64,000 nt of DNA from Xiphophorus maculatus (taxonomy: Eukaryota; Chordata; Actinopteri; Cyprinodontiformes; Poeciliidae): the NCBI RefSeq assembly GCF_002775205.1, contig NC_036460.1, positions 3,974,056 through 4,038,055 on the forward strand. The letters are read 5' to 3'. Positions 1-10,671 of this stretch are shown here, piece by piece; within the stretch, counting starts at the first letter, position 1; every line of letters starts with the position of its first letter. The notes under the pieces are model-generated. The model searched no databases. It was not told the DNA's origin and worked only from the letters and a program-made list of their open reading frames with translations. The translations under genes were made by a program, and so were the position numbers.

Positions 1-290
1 GGTCTGTTGCAGGGCAACACAAAGACATACAGGACAAACAAAAATGCACACTCACACCTAGGGAGAATTTAGAGACCAATTAACCTGACAGTCATGTTTT
101 TGAACTGTGGGAGGAAGCCGGAGTACCGGGAGAGAACCCACGCATGCACAGGGAGAACATGCAAACTCCATGCAGAAAGACCCCAGCCAGGGAATCGAAC
201 CCAGGACGCGCAGTGGGTAGACAACTGTTGTCTTGCTGCAAGACAACAGTGCTACCAACTGCGCCACTGTGCAGCCCCATTTTGTAATTA
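1..290 (-). repeat. tRNA-like dispersed fish repeat (SINE-like)
   Basis: Read on the minus strand, this begins with a tRNA-like head: an A-box-like stretch (GCGCAGTTGGTAGCAC, about 253-268) and a B-box-like GGGTTCGATTCCC (191-203). A body follows with the familiar wording of a very common fish repeat (TTTGCATGTTCTCCCTGTGC). Open frames here are by-products of the repeat. The class is inferred from the internal Pol III-type promoter; I do not name a family. Confidence 0.65.
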
Positions 291-306
291 TTTCCAATTG
301 CATGTA

Positions 307-940
307 GTTCAGCCTCTGTGTGCTGGCGTGAGCATGCTGAGTGATGCTAATCTGGTTGAAGCTTCAGCAACATTATCAGCTTTGTTGCAACATAACCAGG
401 TTTTTCAGGGTAAATCTAAACTTTAGATCTTCAACTGGAAAAAGTTGTTTATTTCAAAGAGCTGAAATATTTTAGGCCCATTTAACTCAAAACATTTATT
501 ATTTAGAATATTAAACACTACCAGCCCCTTTATGTTGCTGCAGCAACATGCATTTATATCATAAAACAATGAATGAAGAGACATGAAAATTTAAAATATT
601 AGCTGAACCTTTGAGGTTCTGACCCAAAATCTGAGCCCGGTTGGACCAAAGTTACCTGTTTGATAGTCGGGTCGGGTTTCTGTGGTGCATTTTTAATAAG
701 TCATCAGTTTTTTTGGCATAGAAACCATAACTAATTGCTCCTTTGCACTAAATTCATTTCTACCTTCACAGTTTTTCTTAACACATATTTTTTTTGCCTG
801 ATTACCATCTTGGGATAGTATCACAGTTTCCGTCTGCGTTGGCTGACTCAATGTACTGAATGATGAAATATCCGTCACCAAGCAAAAAGTCACTGACTTC
901 AAAATCCCCCAACAGATTAAACTAGAACTTCTGAGTTCGT
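307..940 (+). repeat. Long direct repeat, copy 1 (partner at 24516-25155)
   Basis: From the GTTCAGCCTCTGTGTGCTGG start at 307 the sequence runs in parallel with 24516 onward. The first ~430 bases are nearly identical. The following ~200 bases can still be aligned but carry many substitutions and small indels. No coding sequence is evident. The nature of the repeat is unknown. Confidence 0.8.
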
Positions 941-1430
941 AATTCTACTAATCTGCTATCAGTTGAGTAAATTTTTAGCTTAGCACTAAATTTAACTTTG
1001 AAAACATTTAGCAAACTTGATCCCCCTGAATAAAATTTTCCACATTAACTCTAAATCACTAATTTACTTGGTTATTTTGTAAATCTTCAGTTGAATGAAA
1101 TATAACATCTGTGTTGCTTATAGACTGTTAAGAATACATAAAGTAGTTACATGTTGATATTCATGCTCTTATTTTGAACTTTACTTACCAACTTACACCA
1201 GTGAAAATGAGATTCTATAAAACAGAATGACTGAGATTCTGGGGATAGGAGGAAGAAATATAAACAGAATGAATGTGTAAGTATCTGCTGTGTAAGTATT
1301 CAAACGACATGCTCTGTATATACTGTAAACTTTGAAATGTGCATGTTTTTGCTTTTTAAATGACCGATTGTCATGTTGGATTTTAATTTCCTTGCCCACA
1401 TGCAGGTGCGCACAGAAGAACAGATTTTAA
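941..1430. other. AT-rich intergenic DNA with an old dispersed-repeat copy
   Basis: No gene is seen. The stretch around 1085-1200 (ending in a phrase like TATTCATGCTCTTATTTTGAA) recurs in diverged form at about 45,370-45,470 and 55,490-55,610, so it is an old dispersed element of unknown class. Confidence 0.5.
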
Positions 1431-1860
1431 CGGTTACGAGGGTTTGTTTTAATGAGGTAGAATTGAGACTGGGGGACGTCAGGAGGGAACGAGAGTCCAG
1501 GTAGGTTCGGGGGTCCCGGGCCGCAGCGGATCAGAACTGTTTGGAGGTGCCAACCAACGAGACGCGCCTGACCGGTGGAGTTCCAGGCTTGGCTCCGGGA
1601 AGCGGGATCAAGATCTGAGAGGTAACGAAGAGAAAAAGGACAAAATGACTGGACAATACTTAACATGGATTTTGCGAGAACTTAAGGCTGAGTCTGACCA
1701 ACAAGTGGTAACCATCGAGCGATGACTGGTGGTTCCACCGCTTCTTAAGAAGCCAGCCGCTGGTTACCGGAATCCAATGCAGGTGCGTCAGGCTGTCAAA
1801 CTCCTCCGCGTAGCTCGTCTCTGGAAAGATCCCTCACTCCAACCTGAATCCTGACACCAG
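1431..1860. repeat. Unclassified GC-richer repeat-like block
   Basis: This block is richer in G and C than its surroundings and resembles non-coding sequence dispersed in fish genomes. It contains the words AAGAAGCCAGCCGCTGGTTACC and a terminal CCTGACACC. I found no ends, target duplication or coding sequence, so the class is open. Confidence 0.3.
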
Positions 1861-2310
1861 TCTCGCCTCCCTCCCGCCCTTTCTGTTTCTTTCTCTCGGA
1901 AAGCAGCATCAGCAGTGAGCTTTTTTCCTTTTTTCTCTCTCCTATCTGTTCTAATACAGAAGAAGAAATTTAAAGAATAAGCCTTAAATTAACTCAAATA
2001 AAACAGACTTTACTCCAAATAATCATTGTTTCTGTGACACTGAACTATGTTGAACATCTTTCAAATGTATATTATACTGTAAATAGAGTTGAATAACTGC
2101 ATGAAACTTGCTAAACTGCTATATCTATTGACGAATACATAACATACTTAGAAATATTTAGCAACAATAAGCAAACAATACTACAAGGAACAAATACAGC
2201 AAGCACAAATAACTAAATAATCAATTTATTTTTAACTAACTTCAAAAAATAAAAAGTTGAATAATAAGAAAACTGCAACTGACAGAAAAACCTAAACTGA
2301 ATTTCAAAAA
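1861..2310. other. AT-rich stretch upstream of the retroviral gag; no recognisable LTR
   Basis: A pyrimidine-rich start (1861-1945) is followed by AT-rich DNA. A retroviral 5' LTR and primer-binding site would be expected near here. I compared this stretch by eye with the region after env (8613-9120) and saw no matching pair, so the 5' LTR is either lost or unrecognised. Confidence 0.4.
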
Positions 2311-2684
2311 GTGAAACAACTGCTTAAACACACAAGAGGAGCAATGACTGTGATCGTTGGTTCAAAAAACCCAGAATATGTTTCTCAAATTCCTAAAATT
2401 TCCAAGAAATGGCAGAAGCGAACAAAAGGACTTCCATCGCCGTGGCCGGAAAATGGGAGCTTTGACTTATCCCTTTGCGAACAAATGGAAACGAGAATCA
2501 CTGACTACAGAGCAAAAAAGAAAAGTAAGAAAAGAGAAGCTAAAAGAGAATTAGAATTTAACATTTTACAACTATTCAAGGAAGAAGGTGAAAAATACAG
2601 GAAGAACTTAAAACAGCAGCTCATTGAGCTCAAAAATAATTATGAAAAACCCAAAGATGACGAAATGAATCCTGCAGGGTTGTA
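2311..2684 (+). pseudogene. gag: Probable gag N-terminal part (matrix-like, lysine-rich)
   Basis: An open frame of about 125 codons is very rich in Lys and Glu, with a likely coiled segment (KKKSKKREAKRELEF). It has no domain I recognise. It is called gag because it lies upstream of, and in the same frame (position 1 mod 3) as, the next gag-like block starting at 3058. The two blocks are separated by a zinc-finger fragment bounded by a 10-bp duplication. An ATG at 2344 or an upstream codon could be the start. The alternative is an unrelated host exon, which I consider less likely. Confidence 0.45.
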
Positions 2685-3062
2685 CTTTAACTCATCACAT
2701 GAGAATTCACACGGGTGAGAAGCCTTTCTCATGTGGGAGCTGTGGAAAAAGTTACAGTAACAGAAGTAGTTTATCTCGTCACATGAAGACTCACTCTGAT
2801 GAGAAGCCATAGGTCCAAAACAGATCCGATCCAATTTTCATCTAATCTTATGGAATATCTGGTCTCGCCCAATGCCTCCTGTTGTTAAGAGTGTTGGATT
2901 AATGATCCTTTTCAGTTTCACTGTCAAGTTGTTGATTTTATGGCTTTAATAAAAGTGATCTGTCTTCTTCTCACATCTTGTCTCTTCAGTGACCTTTCAT
3001 GTTTTCACTTCTTTTTTGGCAACATGAACCTTTTTTTCACAACACAGTTATTCAGGGTTGTA
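2685..3062 (+). pseudogene. C2H2 zinc-finger gene fragment inserted in gag (3' coding end plus UTR)
   Basis: In frame 2, codons up to the TAG at 2810-2812 encode the tail of one C2H2 finger ending [10 protein letters not shown], then one full finger ([21 protein letters not shown]) and a short end. The HTGEKP linker is diagnostic of Kruppel-type zinc-finger genes. A UTR-like tail with AATAAA (2948-2953) follows. The block is flanked by the 10-mer CAGGGTTGTA at 2675-2684 and 3053-3062, as expected for a target-site duplication. It is a fragment, not a gene: only the last one to two fingers are present and there is no promoter. Confidence 0.7.
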
Positions 3063-3735
3063 TCCAGTCCTGAACATTACAGGTGATTTTGGATACAGGA
3101 CCGATGACCAACTAATGAATTCTAGACAAAGTAATGTTGAATCACCTCAAAATAAAGAGCCGGAAGCTCAATCAGATACATCATCCACAGTGCATGCAGC
3201 ACTGCCAACAGTAGTTCAAACACCAGTTCCATCCAGAGGTGCACCACAGACGAACTCAAGCTCACCAGAAGATGAAGGTCCACCTCAACGAAACTATAGC
3301 ATAATTAATAAGCATGCAAAGAGTATGCAATCATCAACATCACACGCAAATGCAGATGGCTACAAGCCAGCTGGCAGACATTCTACATCAATGCCACCAA
3401 TTCCAACCGGAATTCAAACCACTAATGTTGGATGCTCCTCAACACGGACAGTTGGAAATAATAAAATTCTTGACTGCTACCAGTCGGTCATGCAGGAAGT
3501 CGCAGAAGCGGAGATGCTTATTGGTTAAGCTTAAACCACAGAGGCATTGATTTGCAACGTGATAAAAATCAGACACTGATACAGGAAGTGGAAAAGGAAA
3601 TTGATGAAAGCCTTGCATGATTAGCTGAACAGGAGCCAGGATGCGAAGATGACCAAGACGGAGCAATAGCTGGTCCATGTACGAGCACACCTGATAAAAA
3701 ATCAACACATGGCCCCAAAACAAAAAAGAATACAA
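3058..3735 (+). pseudogene. gag: ERV gag, middle part (proline/serine-rich)
   Basis: Codons 3058-3528 encode a Pro/Ser/Thr/Gln-rich, low-complexity segment typical of the spacer between matrix and capsid. The frame then stops. 3529-3735 continues gag-like sequence (basic, with stops in every frame) before the capsid block. It joins the preceding gag block in frame if the zinc-finger insert is disregarded. Function is inferred from position, since no conserved motif is present. Confidence 0.55.
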
Positions 3736-3736
3736 T

Positions 3737-4914
3737 TTGAGATCCAGACCTGACATACGCAAACCTGATCGTTACGACCCCTCAAAGCAATTACCAATCA
3801 TATTAAAAGGAGACGTTGCTCAATACTTACCATTTGCCTCGATGGATCTGATCGGGTTAGCCTCGCGGCTGCCAGACATTCATGACGGTGCAGAAAAATG
3901 GATAAGAAAACTAGAAGAAGAGACAGTTGGCAAAATTTTGGCACTGGGAGACATCAAAGCCATTTTTGCAAAGGTTCTTGGAACTGCCACCATGCAGAAC
4001 GTTTTGAAAAACCATCCATGGATGCTGCTAGAACGAGCAGATGGAATTGAATTTAATGTAGGCCGGACGGCAATCTGGGCTGCCTTGAGGGCAGAATTTC
4101 CTAACAAAGTGGACCCTATCGGTGACTCAGAGAATCCAGCATCTTACGTCGCCAGACAGCTGAGAAGGTGGAAGGAGGACATGGAGTCTGGTGTTAATGA
4201 ATTTCCAATGATTGCAGCTGTGTTTATGTGATGCCACAACCAGTGCGCACCAAACTCGAAGACGTGGTGGCTCTGATGTCAATGCCGCACAAGGAATTTC
4301 GTGATCATGTGGTGCGTGCAATAGAAAAATACGGAAGAGATGAACAAAAACTCACTGACCAAGACAAAAACATTCAAAGGAAACTGGCTCAACTGCAACT
4401 TGGAGAACTTCAAAGTAGCAGCAAGACAAAGACTCAAGCTGCAGTGGTGAGGGGAGACCAACATCCTAGCCCGAATGTAGCCAACCTTCCCAACGCAGTG
4501 AGTACAGCTCCACAGATGTATCCTCCAGCTCCACAAATAACTCAACCTTCTCAACCAGTGGTGAATGTTTACCCACAACCATGGAACTCACGTCCATTTG
4601 TGCCTCGAGGAAGACAGCAAAGAAGCCCCTCATGGCCTAACAGAGGACGAGGCGGTCCAACCAGAGCACCCGGAGCATGCTGGACATGTGATGTTTTTGG
4701 ACATCGCTCTGACCAATGTCAAAATGGTGACAACTCATTCCAAAGACGGCCGCGTGGTAGAGCCAGACCAGGTCCACTGACATCTCCATACAATCACCAA
4801 GTAGTTCCTTATAATCAACAGGAAACTCCATACGACTCACAAGGAGTCCAATACGATATACCAGTTCAACAAAATTCACCAGCTCAATACAATCCACCGA
4901 ATTTTGGATACTAA
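3737..4914 (+). pseudogene. gag: ERV gag capsid and nucleocapsid region, broken by a frameshift at ~4225-4231
   Basis: The first block (3737-4231) encodes a helical capsid-like region. It ends at a TGA (4229-4231), and the reading continues in another frame at about 4228, so a one-base indel separates the halves. The second block (to the TAA at 4912-4914) contains charged helices, then a Pro/Gln/Arg-rich region and one zinc knuckle of form CX2CX4HX4C (4678-4719), and ends with repeated Tyr-Asn/Gln-Pro motifs. A single knuckle is typical of gamma- and epsilon-type retroviruses. Late-domain-like proline motifs (PPAP at about 4525) are visible; their use is an inference. Confidence 0.8.
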
Positions 4915-5525
4915 GGATGCCCAGAGGACCCAAGGGGAGAAAGTCAGTACCCAATTCTAACCACAGGTGCGGACGATGAACCAATATTGAAAATTCAAAT
5001 TGAAAACAGAGAAACTCCAATGTTGGTCGATACAGGAGCAGCTTACACTTGTAAGTGTAAGCAAATGCACAGAAGCACGCATTTAACCCCGCATGAAATG
5101 CTAACTGGCAGACCGATGCCTGTGCCGCAATGGAGGTTACCTTTTAAAGGACCTTCCCTTGAGCAGTTGCAAACTGAGTTGAAAGACTATGTTGAACAAC
5201 TAACTGCTATCCATAGAGCTATCTATTTGCAGGAAAAATCCAGAAGTCCAGAGTCGGCAGTGTTGGAGCCACTGGTGAAGCCAGGCGATTTGGTGTACAT
5301 CAAGGTGTATGGACGCAGATGGCATGAGGCCCGATGGGAAGGACCTTAGCAAGTCAAAAGAGCAACCCCAACGGCTGTCCAAGTAAAAGGAAGTGTCACT
5401 TGGCATCATTTGACTCATTGCACTAAAGTTCAGAATAAGGACAGAGTTAAACTTGAGTTTGACAAGGGAAATGAGCAGAAGCCCCACAGCAATGAGACTG
5501 ATACTGATAACTGTCCAACTGTGGG
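4915..5525 (+). pseudogene. pol: Collapsed pol: protease start joined to integrase C-terminus
   Basis: The frame at 4987-5349 begins with a retropepsin active-site segment (LVDTGAAYTC, D at 5029). After about ten residues it passes directly into an integrase tail: the region before the C-terminal domain (HEMLTGRPMPVP), then PGDLVYIKV and a GP-terminated motif. Reverse transcriptase, RNase H and most of integrase are absent, so roughly 2.5-3 kb has been deleted with the join near 5050-5061. A stop at 5347-5349 splits the GPY motif, and integrase-like sequence continues in the same frame to about 5525. This copy cannot make a working Pol. Confidence 0.85.
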
Positions 5526-6637
5526 GTGAGCCATGCAATGGCGGCGACAGCAGAGACGAACTCATACAGTCTGCAGCCGACACCATGGGACATACCGACC
5601 ACAACGAACCAGAATGACAGAACATGGACTCAAGGACAGCCTCCAGGGGGGACAAACGGTGACTTAGAGACGACTGCTCTTGTGAAAAGATCCATCTCCA
5701 ATGAAAAATATAAGTACCACACAACTTATAAAATTCCAGACAAGTACATGCCAGTGTTCTTTCCAGCAAATGTCAACTTAGATGTTTCCAAGAAATTAAT
5801 TCGTAAAACTAGACATGTGCACTTAGAATGGAAATGGACAGCAAGTTTAACAGAGACTGAATTTCAAGCAAAGTTAGAAACAGAGTATGAAACCCATGTG
5901 AGCTATGCTAACTGAAAACTGTGTAGCAAGGCTAATACAAAACAGAGGGACAGATATATTATGGATCAATGTTCAATCATTATGTACATTAGAGATGACG
6001 GATTTGACAGAAGTGAAAATCGGAAGACGGTGCAGTAAAGACAATGATTTCAAACATTACATGATAATGATAAGCCCTGACACAAGTAACTCAGTAACAG
6101 GTAAAAGTGATTTAGAACGAGTAAAAGACACAAAGAAAACAGGTACAGTTGAACTGATGAACGGCAGAGTTAAAATACATATTTCAACTGATGATGTAGG
6201 TGACGGCATGCTAGGAAGGCAAACAATTATCTCAAGAATAGTGTTAGGAAATGATCGTCACGAGATGTGTAGATGGTTCATGAATTTGGGGAATAATGTA
6301 TTAATTAACGGAACAAAAAGACACAAAATGTAACTTAAAAATCACAAAAACAATTTGCGGTTGGACAATTGAAGCAGATGTTTTAGCCTTTCGAGTAGAT
6401 AAATCATATGAAATAAAAATTGAAACAGCTGCCAACGGTGTAATGGAAGAGACTAGGGTAATCTGGAGTTTACCAAAGGTAGACACAGAGGTAAGTAACT
6501 GTTTAACACTCTATAGCTTCACTAACAAACCCATTACAACTATACCAATTACAATTGTTAAGTCAATCATCACTGTTAAAACACTCAAAACTGTTACCAG
6601 TGAAGCTCATACAACCATAAAACCTAATGCAGATTAA
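5526..6637 (+). pseudogene. env: ERV env, N-terminal (surface subunit) part, several frameshifts
   Basis: Overlapping open frames (5526-5915, 5905-6333, 6443-6637) lie in shifting phases between the integrase tail and the large env frame. They look like one degraded coding region rather than separate genes. Tryptophan and cysteine residues, and Asn-X-Ser/Thr sites around 6100-6310, fit an extracellular surface subunit. No individual motif is diagnostic; the call rests on position and continuity with the next frame. Confidence 0.55.
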
Positions 6638-8057
6638 AGATGATGAAGGAAATCCACAAATAAGTAAAGCACTTAAAGTTGTCACACCTGCGTCTCTTAT
6701 AGCAACTGCAGAAGAAGCTCAGTTAAAATTAACAACAAAAGTCTTGGCCACCCAAGCACCTACGAAAACCACCCCAATTGAAAAATTGGTTACTAAATCA
6801 ACAACTTTAATTAACATGACAACACCCTCTAAAGATCTTACAACACCAAAAAATTCAGATAAAAACACAGTTACTAAAAAAGAGCAAATTGTGACACCTA
6901 CAACGCTAAAACAAATTACCACACCAACAAACGCCAATAAAGTAATCGAAACAAATGAAATGATCAACAGTAGTGAAGATTTGGATTTTATTCAAACAAC
7001 ACCTGCGCAAAACCAAGTGTCTAATATATCAATTTCAAATAAATATGGATGTTCTGAAAAAGAAGGTTGTCATGAATACCATGGAGGTCTAGATAAATTT
7101 TATAAGGAAAGACAGGACAACAAAGTAACTCCAAGAGCCAAGGATAAACTTCAAGACGTTCAACGGACCTCTTTTCGACCAAGAGGAGATCCACTTTGGC
7201 AAAGAGCAATTCAGAATACATGGTATACAGTACCTGGTCCTGGTATACTGCGAGAATTAACACAAAATGACTGCATAGTTTGTACTGTTGCTCCTGGAGC
7301 AGCATCAATTGTTATTCCAGAAAAATACACTTCTAAGGAGTGTGCAATTAGACAACGACAAAGCTGTAAGGAAGGTAAATTTATTCCAGTACTTGATGTA
7401 GTAGCATTCTTTACAGTGCCAATGTGTGGTATGAATTGCAGATTATTATACGGTTCACGTAATTCACACCTTTATTTAGATAAATGGGCAGGATGGAGAT
7501 ATAAATCCGTTTACGCTGACTTTAATATGACCACGATACAAACTGATCCTCCAGTGAATTATGAGGTAGATTATGATGCAGAGTATGAATGTTTTGCAAA
7601 TGGAGGATTTGAAAATGATGGAGGAATACACGTAGGAAATACAACAGTTCGATGTAATGTTACTTGGGTTTTATCTTGGTTTAAACATGCTGACATAACA
7701 CCACTATTTGTTACAAAACCTATATGGTATCAAAATCCAGAATTTACAGAAGAAAACTGTGAAAATATTACTAGGGCTATTCCCACACTATTTTTTCTAG
7801 GTGATCAGACATATCCAGTGGCAGACAGCTACTGGATGTGTGGTGATGATGTTTTAATCAACACATTGCCCCTAAAATGGGTAGGCCTTTGCACCCTTGT
7901 TCGAATGAAAGTACCAGTAACAGTGTATGAAGGAGTTGCAGACACAGTAGGAATGCACCACAATAAAACAAGGCTTCGTAGAAGCCTGGGGGATTATGGA
8001 TTAAATGAAGGAGTATATTTGGATCTTATAGGTCAACCAAGAGGGATTCCAAATTAA
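6627..8057 (+). pseudogene. env: ERV env, long open block of the surface subunit to cleavage site
   Basis: This is a 476-codon open frame, the longest in the window. Residues ~20-135 are very rich in Thr, Pro and Lys, a mucin-like stretch likely to be O-glycosylated. Residues ~145-450 are cysteine- and tryptophan-rich with many N-glycosylation sequons (NMTT, NTTV, NVTW, NITR, NKTR). A basic RLRR motif, the expected furin-type cleavage site between SU and TM, falls at 7971-7982 (residues 449-452). The frame stops at 8055-8057, early in what should be TM, so full-length Env is not encoded here. Confidence 0.8.
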
Positions 8058-8612
8058 TTCAAAGCACGACATGAAGTCGCTGCAGGAATTGAATCTTTTA
8101 TCATACCCATGATCACAATTATTAAAAATGTTGAATGGATTAACTATATTTATTACAACCAACAGCGAATAATAAACTTTACCATTGAAGGATTTATGGC
8201 CCTAGGAGATCAACTTCATGAAACAAGTAGGATGACAAGACAAAATAGATAACCATTAGATTGGCTCTTGGACAAAATGGGCGGGGTTTGCCATATGTTT
8301 GGCAATGAGTGTTGGACGTTTGTGCCTACACATACCTTGCCGAAAGGTGCATTTAGAGTAGCAATGACCAAACTGAATAAACTGAAGGTGGAATTTAAAG
8401 AAAATGCAGGAAAGAACAACTGGCAATGGAAAGGTTTGGAGGAAATTTTAGGTGAATGGGGAGCCTTAGCAGCCAAAATAGGAATAACTATAGTGGTAGT
8501 ACTAATTACTATTTTTCTGCTTGTGTGTTGTGTGATCTCTATCATGAGGAAATGGATCGTGGGGACTGTATACAGATGGATGACTAAGGACAGCGGACAT
8601 CACACGGACTAA
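8058..8612 (+). pseudogene. env: ERV env transmembrane subunit, interrupted
   Basis: Continuing after the TAA at 8055-8057, the sequence encodes a heptad-like helical stretch and is interrupted again near 8248-8253. It is then open from 8254 to the stop at 8610-8612. The conserved loop has the form CX6C (8289-8312), but the next residue is Trp instead of the second Cys of a CX6CC motif. A hydrophobic helix (IGITIVVVLITIFLLVCCVI, about 8479-8538) is the membrane anchor, followed by a short basic tail. The loop identifies it as the gamma-type TM family. Confidence 0.8.
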
Positions 8613-9122
8613 TGCACTAGGCCGCCTGGACCGATGAACCCATGACCGATTCAAAGGACTGCTCAAGGACATTTCGATGCCTGAACTAAAAACGTTATGT
8701 TTGTTCAATGATCTAAGGAGTTCAAGGATCTGAAACAGAACCTGGGGTGGAATAAAATGGACTCATGGGAAAGACACTGTTCGTATACACCATTACATAT
8801 ATTATTACACAATTATATACAATACAACACAGGTGGCCTACACATAGTTAGTACATTAGGAACACATGTGAATGTGAGTGAGCATGAATATGAGTGAGGA
8901 TGAATGAGAATGTGAGTGTGAATGAATATGTAAATGTAAGGAAGTGCGTGAATGAGCACAAGCATTAAGCAACAATGTTATTTCTATGAAGACTTGTTTA
9001 TGTTTAATCAATGTATTGGGATTATTAAATTAGTTAATTCACTCATAATCATAGTAACTATAAAATTTTCTATCCCATCTGCAAGCTAAGCAGACATGTA
9101 GCCTACATGTTTGTTGCTACAT
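8613..9122 (+). other. ERV 3' flank with a short imperfect tandem repeat; no identified LTR
   Basis: No coding sequence is seen after env. A purine-rich stretch (8741-8757) could be a polypurine tract, but no TG...CA pair or partner LTR was found. At 8869-8936 there are imperfect repeats of GAATGTGAGTGA-like units. The block ends against the Rex3 fragment at about 9123. Confidence 0.4.
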
Positions 9123-10480
9123 GTACTTGGTACATGTACTCGCTTTTTGGCTCAGCTCTCGCTCTCTCTTCACCACGACGGACCGATAAAGCGCCCGCTT
9201 GACGGCAGATGCTGCGCCAATCCACCTGTCGATCTCCCGCTCCCTTCTTCTCCCATTCGTGAACAAGATCCCGAGATACTTGAACTCCTCCACTTGGGGC
9301 AGGACACCCTCCACCCCCCCGACCCAGAGAAGGCACTCTACCCTTTTCCGACTCAAGACCATGGCCTCGGATTTGGAGGCACTGATAGCCATCCCAGCCG
9401 CTTCACACTCGGCTGCGAACCGCTCCAGCGAGAGCTGCAGATCACGACCTGATGAAGCCAATAGAACCACATCATCCGGATAAAGCAGAGATGAGATCCC
9501 AAGGCCACCAAAGCTCAACACCTTGGCTGCGCCTAGAAATTCTGTCCATAAAAGTGATGAACAGAATCGGTGACAAAGGGCAGCCCTGGTGGAGTCCAAC
9601 TCTCACCGGAAACGAGCCCGACTTACTGCCGGCAATGCGGACCAGACTCTGACACCGGTCATACAGGGACCTGACAGCCCGTATTAAGGGGCCCGGTACC
9701 CCATACTCCCCGAGACCCCCCACAGGGCTCCCCAAGGGACACGGTCGAATGCCTTCTCCAAGTCCACAAAACACATGTAGACCGATTGGGCAAACTCCCA
9801 TGCACCCTCCAGGACCCTGCCGAGGGTGTAGAGCTGGTCCAGTGTTTTACGACCAGGACAAAAACCACACTGCTCTTCCTGAATCCAAGGTTTGACTATC
9901 CGATGGACCCTCCTCTCCAGGCCCCCTGAATAAACCTTGCCAGGGAGGCTTTGGAGTGTGATCCCTCTATAATTGGAGCACACCCTCCGGTCCCCATTTT
10001 TGAACAAGGGGACCACCACCCCAGTCTGCCAATCCAGGGGAACTGCCCCCGATGTCCATGCAATATTGCAGAGCCGCGTCAGCCAACACAACCCTACAAC
10101 ATCCAGAGCCTTGAGGAACTCCGGGCGGATCTCATCCACCCCCGGGGCCTTGCCACCGAGGAGCTTTTTAAGCACCTCGGCGATCTCGTCCTCAGAGATT
10201 GAAGAGCCCAACCCAGAGTCCCCAGACTCAGCTTCCTCAATGGAAGACATGTTGGTGGGATTGAGGAGGTCTTCGAAGTATTCTGCCCACCGACCCACAA
10301 CATCCCGAGTCGAGGTCAGCAGCACACCATCCCCACTATAAACAGTGTTGGTGCTGCACTGCTTCCCCCTCCTGAGACACCGGATGGTGGACCAGAATCG
10401 CCTCGAAGCCGTACGGAAGTCTTTCTCCATGGCCTCTCCAAACTCCTCCCATGCCCGCCCGAATTTTTGCCTCAGCAACC
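9123..10480 (-). mobile_element. Rex3 non-LTR retrotransposon (RTE clade), reverse-transcriptase fragment
   Basis: Read on the minus strand, this encodes a continuous RT domain in three frames: LLGGKAPGVDEIRPEFLKAL, NYRGITLQSLPGKVYS, EEQCGFCPGRKTLDQLYTL and FVDLEKAFDRVPWG. A frameshift near 9690 leads to the block containing GCPLSP and LLYPDDVVLLAS. The widely used Rex3 primer sites can be read (CGGTGACAAAGGGCAGCCCTG at about 9569-9589, and the complement of TGGCAGACTGGGGTGGTGGT at about 10010-10029), which identifies the family. The catalytic box is YPDD instead of the usual (F/Y)ADD. The endonuclease and the C-terminus are missing and frameshifts occur, so it is dead. Confidence 0.92.
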
Positions 10481-10671
10481 ACAGGTCAGATGTTGAATGT
10501 TTTGTGTTCCTTTGTTATATAAGTTTTACTTAAGTAGGTTTAGTCCAGATACAAATTTCTGAATATTGAACTTCCTTCCTGCTGCAGGAGCACAGAGACA
10601 TTTTATCATAGATACATAGACGGATAGATTTCCAGGAGTCTGAAACATGTCTCTGCTCCTTCCTGGCTCCT
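10481..10671. other. Short spacer / 3' untranslated region of the SRCR gene
   Basis: This lies immediately downstream (minus strand) of the SRCR stop codon at 10672-10674. A weak GATAAA-like polyadenylation candidate is near 10600; no canonical AATAAA is seen on the minus strand before the Rex3 fragment. Confidence 0.4.

Larger units (their letters stand above)
2311..8760 (+). mobile_element. Endogenous retrovirus (class I / gamma-type features), internally deleted and inactivated
   Basis: The order gag - protease/integrase remnant - env on one strand identifies a provirus. Gag has a single CCHC knuckle (4678-4719). The protease DTGA motif is at 5029-5040. The integrase C-terminus has a GPY-type end (about 5338-5349). 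Env has a basic cleavage motif RLRR (7971-7982), a CX6C loop (8289-8312) and a C-terminal membrane helix. One zinc knuckle, a GPY end and a CX6C loop suggest relation to gammaretrovirus-like fish ERVs; this is inferred from motifs, not a tree. Almost all of pol is missing, several stops and frameshifts break gag and env, and I could not find paired LTRs, so the copy is not intact. A zinc-finger fragment interrupts gag. Confidence 0.85.

Noticed and set aside
94-426. 110-codon plus-strand open frame
   Set aside because: It lies in a tRNA-like SINE and its flank; the codons come from repeat sequence common in fish.
2900-3057. ERV LTR immediately before the 3058 frame
   Set aside because: AATAAA and a pyrimidine-rich stretch are better explained as 3' UTR of the zinc-finger fragment; no TG...CA partner after env.
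9111-9652. Plus-strand open frames opposite Rex3
   Set aside because: Antisense shadows of the minus-strand RT frame.
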